NCBI GenBank assembly: GCA_943370285.1
Contig: CALRQJ020000002.1
Span: 1 to 64,000, forward strand
Origin: CALRQJ02 sp943370285
GTDB taxonomy: Bacteria > Bacteroidota > Bacteroidia > Chitinophagales > Chitinophagaceae
DNA: 64,000 nt
Reading direction: 5' to 3'
Of this stretch, positions 8,871 to 16,392 are shown piece by piece (position 1 is the stretch's first letter; every line of letters starts with the position of its first letter). Made by a program: the position numbers and the translations under genes. The notes under the pieces were generated by a model. It was not told where the DNA came from. It made no database searches and saw only the letters and a program-made list of their open reading frames with translations.

Positions 8871-8983
8871 AACTGTTTCTGTTGAATGTAAGGATAGTAA
8901 AGGGTTCTGTAGCATTTGATGCTAAAACAAAATCGCTTTTTAAAAATTATCTACCTACATCTATGCAGAAACAGTTTTTTTAT
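8871..8983 (+). other. Long imperfect hairpin with T-run downstream of the protease gene
   Basis: AACTGTTTCTG at 8871-8881 is exactly complementary to CAGAAACAGTT at 8966-8976, and the right arm runs into TTTTTTTATTT. Inside this outer stem further pairing is possible: ATGTA with TACAT, then GG/CC, TAG/CTA and TAA/TTA with small bulges. A separate small hairpin, TAGCAT-TTG-ATGCTA, lies at 8910-8924. It could be an extended terminator, a small RNA with its own terminator, or a non-coding repeat element. No coding frame is visible in 8852-9135. Confidence 0.5.
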
Positions 8984-9108
8984 TTATGTAAAGCCAAATA
9001 CGTTCCCCTTTACAAAATCAATTTGTGAATAATTTTTAGCCCAAAAAGTTATCAACTTTTGTTAATAATATCTCAAAGTGGCGGTGGTCATTGGTAGTTC
9101 AATTAGGC

Positions 9109-9116
9109 TAATTTTG
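9109..9116 (+). promoter_or_regulatory. Possible -7 promoter box of the polysaccharide locus
   Basis: TAATTTTG matches TAnnTTTG and would place the transcript start near 9123, about 13 bases before the ATG of the Wza-like gene. The upstream box is poor (TTG at 9091, spacing too short). Confidence 0.4.
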
Positions 9117-9135
9117 AATGTAAACCCATAAGTGT

Positions 9136-9981
9136 ATGCCAACATTGCATTCTATTTGCAGAACCGTTCCCAACGGCCTGCGTAGAATTAATTTGCTCAT
9201 CAGCAAAATACCACGTTTTGCTTACTTGATATTATTCATACCGCTTTTACATTCTTGTGTACAGTCAAAGCCGGTCACTTATTTTGCCGATTTAGCTAAC
9301 AATCCAAAAGTTCAGTTGCCCGAAATTAAGCGGGAAGAACATAGAGTTGAAACAGACGATGTGTTAGACATTAGGGTTGGTGGTGCAAATGAAGAGGCTG
9401 CCGCAAGATTCAATATTTATACTGCGGCAGGTAATTCAGCTAATGCCGGAGTTTCTGCTACCGGCGGTGGTGGTTATTTGGTAGATGCCAAAGGGGAGAT
9501 TGATTTTCCATATTTAGGCAAAATAAAAGTGGGTGGTTTAACAAAAGATCAAGTAAAAGACAAAATCACTAAAGAAATCACTACAAAAGATTTACTCAAA
9601 AATGCTTTGGTAAGTGTTAGGCTTGTCAATTTTAGGTTCACTGTTTTGGGTGAAGTTAAAACTGCCGGAACATTTACTGTTAATAACGAAAAAGTTACCA
9701 TACTAGATGCACTCGGTTATGCCGGTGACATGACCGTTTATGCCAAACGCAATACCGTACGGGTTATACGAGACAGCGCTGGCAGCCGGGAAATTGGTAT
9801 GGTCAATTTTAATGAGCAAACGGTGTTTACATCACCTTATTATTACCTGCATAGGAATGATGTGGTTTATGTAGAGCCGGCAAAAAACAGGGTCAAGATA
9901 GATGATACAGGCAGGTTACTTGGTATTTTGGGTTCAATAACAAGTATTGTTGCGTTGATTTTATCATTCACAATTAGATAG
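9136..9981 (+). CDS. Polysaccharide export outer-membrane lipoprotein (Wza-like)
   Basis: A 281-residue lipoprotein. The hydrophobic N-terminus ends in the lipobox LLHSC, with the lipidated Cys at about residue 41. The poly-export domain starts with the typical VETDDVLDIRVGG, and YLVDAKGEIDFPYLGKIKVGGLT follows. An SLBB-type domain follows (VLGEVKTAGTFTV, ILDALGYAGDMTVYAKRNTVRVIR). A C-terminal hydrophobic helix (LGILGSITSIVALILSF) would cross the outer membrane. It is the first gene of the locus, 60 bases ahead of the Wzc-like kinase, as in many Bacteroidota exopolysaccharide operons. The exported polymer is not known. Confidence 0.92.
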   Translation: MPTLHSICRTVPNGLRRINLLISKIPRFAYLILFIPLLHSCVQSKPVTYFADLANNPKVQLPEIKREEHRVETDDVLDIRVGGANEEAAARFNIYTAAGNSANAGVSATGGGGYLVDAKGEIDFPYLGKIKVGGLTKDQVKDKITKEITTKDLLKNALVSVRLVNFRFTVLGEVKTAGTFTVNNEKVTILDALGYAGDMTVYAKRNTVRVIRDSAGSREIGMVNFNEQTVFTSPYYYLHRNDVVYVEPAKNRVKIDDTGRLLGILGSITSIVALILSFTIR

Positions 9982-10041
9982 TACACAGATAGGTTAGTAA
10001 GTACCGGGTTTTTACGTCATTGTACATTTTAATTAGTTTAG

Positions 10042-12453
10042 ATGAGCTATCCTACAGGTGTAGCAGAACAGGATTTTTCAAGCCAATCGGGGGGCAGTCA
10101 ATTTGATGTAAAAAAATTCATTTACAAAATAATTGGCTTTTTACCTTGGTTTATATTAAGCGTAGCAATCGCACTATTCGCTGCAAAAATGTATTTGCGG
10201 TATACCCTCCCCATCCATAAAGTCTCGGCCTTTTTATTAATCAAAGAAGAAGATAATGGCGGTGGGGGAAATGTAAATGATAAAGTATTAAGAGAACTAG
10301 GTGTGGTATCGGGCAATAAAGATGTTCAGAATGAAATGGACATCATTCAGTCCTTTACCATGGTAAAAAAGGTAGTAGACTCTTTACACCTCAACATTAA
10401 AGTATACAAAGAAGGACGAGTAACCACGGCACCATTATTTGGTGAAGAATCACCTATTGAACTAAAAGTAATTGAGGAAGAACCCAATGCTCCTGTTTCA
10501 TCTTATAAATTGCTGCTTAAACGAGAAAGTTTTCAATTGATTGGTGGTCCGGGAGGCCCCACTACACACAATTACGGAGATACGATTACCACAACATACG
10601 GTAAACTTATATTTAATCGAAACTATAAAGTAAAAATAGATCCGAAAGGTTATCGCATTACATTCTTTAATAAAGAAGCGGAAGCCAAAACATTAAAAGG
10701 TGGTGTATATTTAGCACAAACCCATGATATGGGTGGTATTGTTGAAATATCTATGAACGATGCCATACCGGAGAGAGGGATTGTTATACTAAACACATTG
10801 ATAAAAATTTATGACAATGCCGGTTTAGATGATAAAAATATTGTTGGCCTTAGAACCATCAAATTCTTAAACGATAGAATTGATACGGTAAACAAACAGT
10901 TAGATGACGTTGAAATTCAAGCAGAGCAATTTAAAAAAGCTAATAAAATTGGATCTTTAAGTGAAGAATCAGGTATTTATCTTGGCAAAGCCATGGATGC
11001 CGATGAGAAAAAATTAGACCAATATGCCAAATTACAACTACTCGAAGATTTAGAAAACTATATTGTTACTTTTCAAAATACCAATGAAATCATTCCATCT
11101 TCGATGGGATTAGAAGAGCCTACTTTACTCAAGTTGATTGATGCCCATAATGAATCTGTTGCTCGATATCAGGTATTACAAGTTAGCAGTGGCGCTAGTG
11201 ATCCCAAGCTATTGGAACTAGCTACTTCAATCAAAGATCAACAAGCCAATATTTTAAGAAATATTCGAGTGCTAAAAACCGGTTTTCAAACTGCATTAAG
11301 GCAGTTAGAAAATAATTTCAGTTTATTAGAAAGCCGTATTGCCAGTTTACCGGAGAAAGAAAGATTATTACTGAGCATGCAACGCCAAATCAGCGTTAAG
11401 CAAAATCTATACATTTATTTGTTACAGAAAAGAGAAGAGACAGAATTATCGCTAGCATCCAACATCAACAATACGAGAATTGTTGATCCTGCATTTGACG
11501 CCGGTGTAGTAACTCCAATAGCCGGATCGGTTATGCTTTTTGCACTAATCATTGGCTTAGCTATTCCAACTATTATCCTTACCATCAAAGACTTTTTCAA
11601 TAACACCATATCTGACAGAAAAGAAATCGAAGCTGTAACCCAAACACCAATATTGGGTGAATTGAGTTACGAAAAAACTAGAAAAAGTATTGTAATTGAA
11701 AGTAAAAGCCGCAGCTTAATTTCAGAACAATTTAGGCTAATCCGAACCAATTTGCAATACATGGGCGTGGAGAAGCCTGTAAAAACAATCTTGTTCACCT
11801 CATTTATGAGTGGTGAGGGTAAAAGTTTTGTATCCCTAAACTTGGCTAGTAGTATGGGTATTACCGGTGCCAAAACCGTTATTCTTGAGTTTGACTTGCG
11901 TAAGCCTAAGTTGAGTAAATATTTGAATGTGCCTAGTGAAATGGGTTTATCTAACTACATCATTAAAGACATTCCAATCGAAGACATTATTCAAAAAGTT
12001 CCTGGTCAGGAGCATTTTGATATGATTAGTTCAGGACCCATTCCGCCTAATCCTGCAGAATTATTATTGAGTCCTAAAACCACAAGATTATTCGAATATT
12101 TAAGAGCCAACTACGACTTTGTTATCATTGATACGGCGCCAGTTGGCCTGGTTACTGATGCTTTGTTGCTCGAAAAATATGTGGATGCTTCAATGTTTAT
12201 CATCCGACATAAATACACTTTTAAAACAACCATACAATATATAGACAAGCTGTACAGAGAGAAGAAATTCAAAAATCTGTCCATCATTGTCAATGGTATT
12301 CGTAACGATTCCTCTTTTGGATATGGTTATGGTTACGGGTATGGTTATGGCTATGGTTATGGCTACGGTTATGGATATGGTTACTATGTTCAGGAACAGA
12401 AGAAAGGAATGTTTAGCAAATTATTTGGAAGGGCTGGTGCCGGAAAATCATAG
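10042..12453 (+). CDS. Polysaccharide co-polymerase / tyrosine autokinase (Wzc-like)
   Basis: An 803-residue inner-membrane protein. It has a first transmembrane helix (about 32-50), a periplasmic Wzz/GNVR region with long coiled-coil stretches (about 270-480), a second helix (about 498-518) and a cytoplasmic BY-kinase domain. Walker A is MSGEGKS (Lys594), Walker A' is VILEFDLRKP (Asp618), and Walker B is FVIIDTAPVG. The C-terminus carries the autophosphorylated tyrosine cluster, here 11 Gly-Tyr dipeptides plus one more Tyr. Its likely partners are the Wza-like lipoprotein upstream and the PHP phosphatase at 44392. Cycles of phosphorylation are expected to control chain length or export. Confidence 0.94.
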   Translation: MSYPTGVAEQDFSSQSGGSQFDVKKFIYKIIGFLPWFILSVAIALFAAKMYLRYTLPIHKVSAFLLIKEEDNGGGGNVNDKVLRELGVVSGNKDVQNEMDIIQSFTMVKKVVDSLHLNIKVYKEGRVTTAPLFGEESPIELKVIEEEPNAPVSSYKLLLKRESFQLIGGPGGPTTHNYGDTITTTYGKLIFNRNYKVKIDPKGYRITFFNKEAEAKTLKGGVYLAQTHDMGGIVEISMNDAIPERGIVILNTLIKIYDNAGLDDKNIVGLRTIKFLNDRIDTVNKQLDDVEIQAEQFKKANKIGSLSEESGIYLGKAMDADEKKLDQYAKLQLLEDLENYIVTFQNTNEIIPSSMGLEEPTLLKLIDAHNESVARYQVLQVSSGASDPKLLELATSIKDQQANILRNIRVLKTGFQTALRQLENNFSLLESRIASLPEKERLLLSMQRQISVKQNLYIYLLQKREETELSLASNINNTRIVDPAFDAGVVTPIAGSVMLFALIIGLAIPTIILTIKDFFNNTISDRKEIEAVTQTPILGELSYEKTRKSIVIESKSRSLISEQFRLIRTNLQYMGVEKPVKTILFTSFMSGEGKSFVSLNLASSMGITGAKTVILEFDLRKPKLSKYLNVPSEMGLSNYIIKDIPIEDIIQKVPGQEHFDMISSGPIPPNPAELLLSPKTTRLFEYLRANYDFVIIDTAPVGLVTDALLLEKYVDASMFIIRHKYTFKTTIQYIDKLYREKKFKNLSIIVNGIRNDSSFGYGYGYGYGYGYGYGYGYGYGYYVQEQKKGMFSKLFGRAGAGKS
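12319..12387 (+). repeat. Gly-Tyr dipeptide tract at the Wzc-like C-terminus
   Basis: Twenty-three codons encode (GY)11 plus a final Y. Glycine codons GGT, GGC, GGA and GGG and tyrosine codons TAT and TAC are mixed, so the tract is conserved at the protein rather than the DNA level. Confidence 0.95.
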
Positions 12454-12486
12454 TAACACATAACTGTGTTAAGATAAACAAATGCT

Positions 12487-12521
12487 ATTCTCCATCCTTC
12501 AAATATTGGAGGGTAGAGAAT
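12487..12521 (+). promoter_or_regulatory. Hairpin in the wzc-upxY intergenic leader
   Basis: Two 16-base arms (12487-12502 and 12506-12521) pair at 15 of 16 positions, including two G-T pairs, with one C-A mismatch and a three-base loop. No T-run follows, so it is not a standard terminator. It lies 93 bases before the UpxY start and is a candidate regulatory RNA structure. Confidence 0.5.
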
Positions 12522-12613
12522 AATGATAAAGAATCAACCAAAGGTCAGACTTGCTTATTTATCCAATGTGAGTGAGGTGGCGAAGCTGTAGGCTTTTGAA
12601 AAAAGGAATGGAA

Positions 12614-13111
12614 ATGGAAAAAAAATGGTACGTATTATACACTAAGCCACGGTGGGAGAAGAAAATTGATGTTGCCTTAATTAAGAAAGGTATTGAAAGT
12701 TGGTGCCCTATACAAAGAGTAGAACGTCAATGGAGTGATCGCAAAAAAATCATTGACGATCCATTATTCAAATCTTATGTATTTGTTCATATTGTTGAAG
12801 AGGAGAAAACAAAAGTATTGATGACGGATGGGGTACTCAATTTTGTATATTATGTTGGCAAGCCTGCAATAATTAGAGATGAAGAAATTGATTTGATTAA
12901 AAAGTACCTCGACGAAAAATCTGCCAGAATTACTACTAGCAGTTTAGAAGGTTTTCATGACAATGACCATGTAAGGGTTACTCACGGGGTGTTTATGGAT
13001 CGAGAAGGTACTGTTATAAAAGGTGGAAAAAAGAAAGTGTATGTGAAGTTTGAAACCCTTGGACAAGTAATGACGGTGGAGTTTCCGGCAGGTTATTTAA
13101 TTCCTATCTAG
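12614..13111 (+). CDS. UpxY-family transcription antiterminator (NusG paralogue)
   Basis: About 165 residues. UpxY proteins are specialised NusG relatives that let RNA polymerase read through long capsule operons of Bacteroidota. The NGN domain is clear (KKWYVLYTKPRWEKKIDVAL, then WCPIQRVERQWSDRKK, SYVFVHI and FVYYVGKPAIIRDEEI). A short KOW-like segment follows (VRVTHGVFMDREGTVIKGGKKKVYVKFETLG). I chose the ATG at 12614 because AAGGA lies six bases before it; the ATG at 12608 is an alternative. It sits between the export genes and the rest of the locus and is flanked by hairpins on both sides. Confidence 0.9.
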   Translation: MEKKWYVLYTKPRWEKKIDVALIKKGIESWCPIQRVERQWSDRKKIIDDPLFKSYVFVHIVEEEKTKVLMTDGVLNFVYYVGKPAIIRDEEIDLIKKYLDEKSARITTSSLEGFHDNDHVRVTHGVFMDREGTVIKGGKKKVYVKFETLGQVMTVEFPAGYLIPI

Positions 13112-13170
13112 CCATTAAAATAATTTAATACGCCTTAAATGGCCTTACTTGGTAATAAATATAAGTAAGG
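13111..13170 (+). promoter_or_regulatory. Two adjoining hairpins downstream of upxY
   Basis: GCCATT (13111-13116) pairs with AATGGC (13138-13143), and CCTTACTT (13143-13150) pairs exactly with AAGTAAGG (13163-13170). The hairpins share base 13143, so they compete or abut. The following bases are T-rich (ATATTTATTTTTTAG, from 13190). They could form a terminator or pause site between upxY and the downstream genes. Confidence 0.4.
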
Positions 13171-13243
13171 ATACGTTTAGACTTTGTTCATATTTATTTT
13201 TTAGTATCATTAATAGTGTAATACCCCCAATATTCTATCATTC

Positions 13244-14107
13244 ATGGTCTATCTAAAGCATTTTTGGTACTTCTTATGTCATGCTCTTAGCAAACTAGGA
13301 TTACTTAAATACTTCAATTTTACGATTACCAAAAAAACTGGTAATAGAAGCCTAAGAATTCCCATAGTAAATGGGATTGGCTATTATAATTTGATGAGTA
13401 CCGAGCATTGGTTTGAGCAATTGTTACCCCAATTAATAGATAAGAAAAAAGGTATTTTTTTAGATGTTGGCGTAAATCTTGGGCAGACCATTGTTAAATT
13501 AGAAGGACTTGACCCTGAAATCGCTTACATAGGATTTGAACCGAATCCGGTTTGTTATAATTACAGCCGCCAATTACTCCTCGCCAATAATTTGACCAAT
13601 AAGCTGATTTATCCGGTGGGATTATCTGATAAAACTGAAATAGTTCGATTGTTTGGAAACAATGAAATTGCCAGTGGCGCATCCATTATTGCTGATTTTA
13701 GGACTGGTGAAGAATTTCACAAAGTAGTACAGATTGTACCTGTAATGAAAGGAGATGAGGTATTAGAACCATCTACATATAATGCAATTGGTTTAATTAA
13801 AGTAGATGTAGAAGGCGCCGAATTAGAAGTGTTGAAAGGCTTGGAAAAAGTACTCAATTTGTCTAAACCCAATTTAGTTGTCGAAATTTTGCCGGTGTAT
13901 ACATTGACAAACGAGAATGGAATCAAGCGTAAAAGAAGACAAGATGAATTATTGACTTTTTTGAAAAGATTGGGCTATCAATTGTACTTGATAAATGAAA
14001 ATACTGCGACGCTCAGTAAATTAGAAGATATTGAAGTGCATAGCGATATGGGTCGAACAAACTATCTTTTTGTACATGATTCAAAACAACAAATTTTGAA
14101 CAATTAA
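13244..14107 (+). CDS. FkbM family methyltransferase
   Basis: A 287-residue SAM-dependent methyltransferase of the FkbM type, usually O-methylating sugars or polyketide hydroxyls. SAM motif I is GIFLDVGVNLGQT (about 69-81), motif II YIGFEPNPVCY, and the FkbM signature GLIKVDVEGAELEVLKGLE lies at about 186-204. The first 60 residues are a basic extension. It starts the downstream part of the locus after the upxY hairpins and lies 12 bases before the ABC permease. A role in decorating or capping the glycan is an inference. Confidence 0.9.
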   Translation: MVYLKHFWYFLCHALSKLGLLKYFNFTITKKTGNRSLRIPIVNGIGYYNLMSTEHWFEQLLPQLIDKKKGIFLDVGVNLGQTIVKLEGLDPEIAYIGFEPNPVCYNYSRQLLLANNLTNKLIYPVGLSDKTEIVRLFGNNEIASGASIIADFRTGEEFHKVVQIVPVMKGDEVLEPSTYNAIGLIKVDVEGAELEVLKGLEKVLNLSKPNLVVEILPVYTLTNENGIKRKRRQDELLTFLKRLGYQLYLINENTATLSKLEDIEVHSDMGRTNYLFVHDSKQQILNN

Positions 14108-14119
14108 ACAATTGTTTTT

Positions 14120-14962
14120 TTGAAAAAGCAAGTAACCATCATAGAAGCCAATAGAAATGCCGGCCTGTTTAATTGGGCCGAACTTAAGCGCTATAAAGAT
14201 TTATTATACTTTATGGTATTAAGAGATGTTACTGTTTTATATAAACAAACTGTCTTAGGTTTTGCTTGGGCCATTTTAAACCCGTTATTTCAGATTGTAG
14301 TTTTTAGTGTAGTGTTTGGCAGTTTAGCCGGTATTAAACCCGATGTTGCCGGTATGCCTTATCCATTGTTCTCTTGTTTGGCGGTTATCCCTTGGACGTA
14401 TTTTTCATCTGCTGTTTCTTCCTCGGGAGCAAGTTTAATTGGCGCTTCGGCAATTTTTACTAAAGTATATTTTCCTAGAATAATGATACCGATGACGGCA
14501 GTTTTTTCTAAATTGGTTGATTTGTCTATTTCATTTCTGATACTAATTGGCATCATGATTTATTTTGGATACATGCCCGGTTCTAATGTAGTGTTTGTTA
14601 TTATTCCACTACTCATTTTAATATTATCTGCAGCAGGTTTAGGACTTTGGTTTGCTGCATTATCGGTACAATACAGAGATTTTAAATTTGCTTTGGGCTT
14701 TTTGTTGCCGTTATTGATGTATGCCGCACCGGTTGCATTTCCGGCAAGTTTAGTTTTAGCCAAAATGGGAGAGGGCTGGTATCAAGTATATGCTGCTTAC
14801 CCAATGGTTGGTGTGATTGAAGGATTTAGAAATGCTTTTGCAGCAGATACTACTATGCCTTGGAGTATCATGCTGATAAGTTTACTTAGTGCTTCAGTAA
14901 TATTTATTAGTGGAGCATTGTATTTCAAAAAGATGGAAAAGCATTTTGCAGACTTGGCGTAG
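14120..14962 (+). CDS. wzm: Polysaccharide ABC transporter permease (Wzm-like)
   Basis: A 280-residue ABC-2 type permease with six hydrophobic segments and an N-terminal amphipathic part (LKRYKDLLYFMVLRDVTVLYKQTVLGFAWAILNPL) typical of Wzm/TagG. It exports undecaprenyl-linked glycan across the inner membrane with the Wzt ATPase at 16393. The start is a TTG at 14120, matching the family N-terminus; no better ATG exists. Permease and ATPase genes are separated by a broken GxxExxY gene and a methyltransferase gene, which is unusual because they normally adjoin. Confidence 0.92.
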   Translation: MKKQVTIIEANRNAGLFNWAELKRYKDLLYFMVLRDVTVLYKQTVLGFAWAILNPLFQIVVFSVVFGSLAGIKPDVAGMPYPLFSCLAVIPWTYFSSAVSSSGASLIGASAIFTKVYFPRIMIPMTAVFSKLVDLSISFLILIGIMIYFGYMPGSNVVFVIIPLLILILSAAGLGLWFAALSVQYRDFKFALGFLLPLLMYAAPVAFPASLVLAKMGEGWYQVYAAYPMVGVIEGFRNAFAADTTMPWSIMLISLLSASVIFISGALYFKKMEKHFADLA

Positions 14963-14998
14963 GTTACATAAAGTAACATAAAGGTCAATAAAGTTTGA

Positions 14999-15382
14999 AT
15001 GAATGAAGAAGCAATCATAAAAGTAATCTTAGATGAAGCTTTTTATGTTCATAAAGAAATTGGTCCTGGAATGTTAGAAAAAGTATATCAACATTGTTTG
15101 GCATATCGTTAGAGTGAGAAAAGGGGTTTGTTTGTGGAGATTGAAAAACCCATACCAGTAATTTTTGAAGAAGTTTCTTTAGATGTTGGATATAGAGCAG
15201 ATATTGTTGTTGATAAAATAATAGTAATTGAAACGAAATCAATAGAGGCAATTGCTGACATCCATATAGCTTCTATGCTAACTTACTTGAAGTTTCTGCA
15301 ACTTAGACATGGGTTGATACTAAATTTTAAATCCGTTTTACTGAAGAATGGAATTAAAAGGGTTATCAATGGATATAAATGA
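14999..15382 (+). pseudogene. Broken GxxExxY family gene
   Basis: GxxExxY proteins are small and of unknown function; in Bacteroidota they often sit in intergenic gaps of polysaccharide loci. The N-terminal part (EEAIIKVILDEAFYVHKEIG, PGMLEKVYQHCLAY) carries the name-giving GxxExxY motif (GMLEKVY). It meets a TAG at 15110-15112 (codon 38). The same frame then continues without a stop (GLFVEIEKPIPVIFEEVSLD, GYRADIVVDKIIVIETKS) to 15382. Compared with the expected AYELEKRG, the DNA around the stop looks like a one-base loss followed by a four-base gain (TGAG), so two changes rather than a single substitution. Confidence 0.8.
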
Positions 15383-15630
15383 TAAACATGACAAGTCGTA
15401 CTGCCCTTCATGGTTCTTATTTTCTTTGTGTAATTAAGTTTAGTTTCACAAAGTGAATGAAGTGACACAAAGGACATGAAGTTTAAGTTTAGATTAACTC
15501 GTAGTGTGCTTAATGATCCTTTTTTACTTTGTGTTCCCAATCCGCTTATGTAACTAACAAATTCTTATTGGTCTGTAATAATTACCGCTCAAATTCGTTT
15601 TTCTTCTTAATCAGTCATTAACCCTATTCT

Positions 15631-16368
15631 ATGTCTTCTATCAAAAAAATATTAAAAAAGAAACTCATCAATTTTGCCTTGCAAGGTGATAATGTAGAAT
15701 GTGTTTGCTGCGGTAAAACATTTGTTACTTTTTTACCTGCCGGCATTAAAAAAAGAACCAATGCAAGATGCCCGAATTGCGGTGCACTGGAAAGACATAG
15801 AATGGTTTGGTTATTCATTGAAAGGGAAACAGAATTGTTGAAAAAGCCGATGAAATTATTGCATTCTGCTCCTGAAATCTTCTTTTATCATAAGCTCAAA
15901 AAATTAAGTACAATAGATTATACTGCTATTGATAAATACCCAGATGAATATACCTATAGCGCAGAAACTTTGGATATGGATTTAACGGACTTAAAGTTCA
16001 ACGACAATAGTTTCGACTTCATCATTTGTAATCATGTATTAGAACATATTCAAGATGATCATATTGCTATGCAAGAAATGTTTAGGGTACTAAAACCGGG
16101 CGGAAAAGCCATATTAAATGTACCATTTGAACAGGATAGGGCAACCACTTTTGAAGATCATATGATTACAGATCCGCAAAGAAGATTAGAATTGTTTGGA
16201 CAACCTGACCATGTACGTTTGTACAGTGGTAAAGATTATGTAAAACGCTTAACAGATGCAGGTTTCAGCGTACAACAAATTGATTATGTAGGTTCGTTTT
16301 CTGCAGCCGATCAATTTAAATATGGGTTACAAAAAGGGGAGGATATGTTCTTCTGTACCAAACCTTAA
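15631..16368 (+). CDS. SAM-dependent methyltransferase with N-terminal zinc ribbon
   Basis: 245 residues. The N-terminus has two Cys pairs (CVCC and CPNC, about residues 24-50) followed by GALERHRMVW, a zinc-ribbon-like segment seen before class I methyltransferase domains in glycan clusters. The methyltransferase core shows the late motifs clearly: SFDFIICNHVLEHIQDDHIAMQEMFR, then VLKPGGKAILNVPF. The glycine motif I is weak (LLHSAPEIFF), so the SAM site may be divergent. It lies 24 bases before wzt. The 15383-15630 gap upstream holds no recognised gene. A sugar substrate is likely but unproven. Confidence 0.85.
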   Translation: MSSIKKILKKKLINFALQGDNVECVCCGKTFVTFLPAGIKKRTNARCPNCGALERHRMVWLFIERETELLKKPMKLLHSAPEIFFYHKLKKLSTIDYTAIDKYPDEYTYSAETLDMDLTDLKFNDNSFDFIICNHVLEHIQDDHIAMQEMFRVLKPGGKAILNVPFEQDRATTFEDHMITDPQRRLELFGQPDHVRLYSGKDYVKRLTDAGFSVQQIDYVGSFSAADQFKYGLQKGEDMFFCTKP

Positions 16369-16392
16369 AATTCTGGCCATTAATTATTCTTC

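Noticed and set aside
12319..12387. Phase-variable DNA slippage at the Gly-Tyr tract
   Set aside because: Synonymous codons are mixed, so the DNA is not a perfect repeat; the tract is better explained by selection on the protein.
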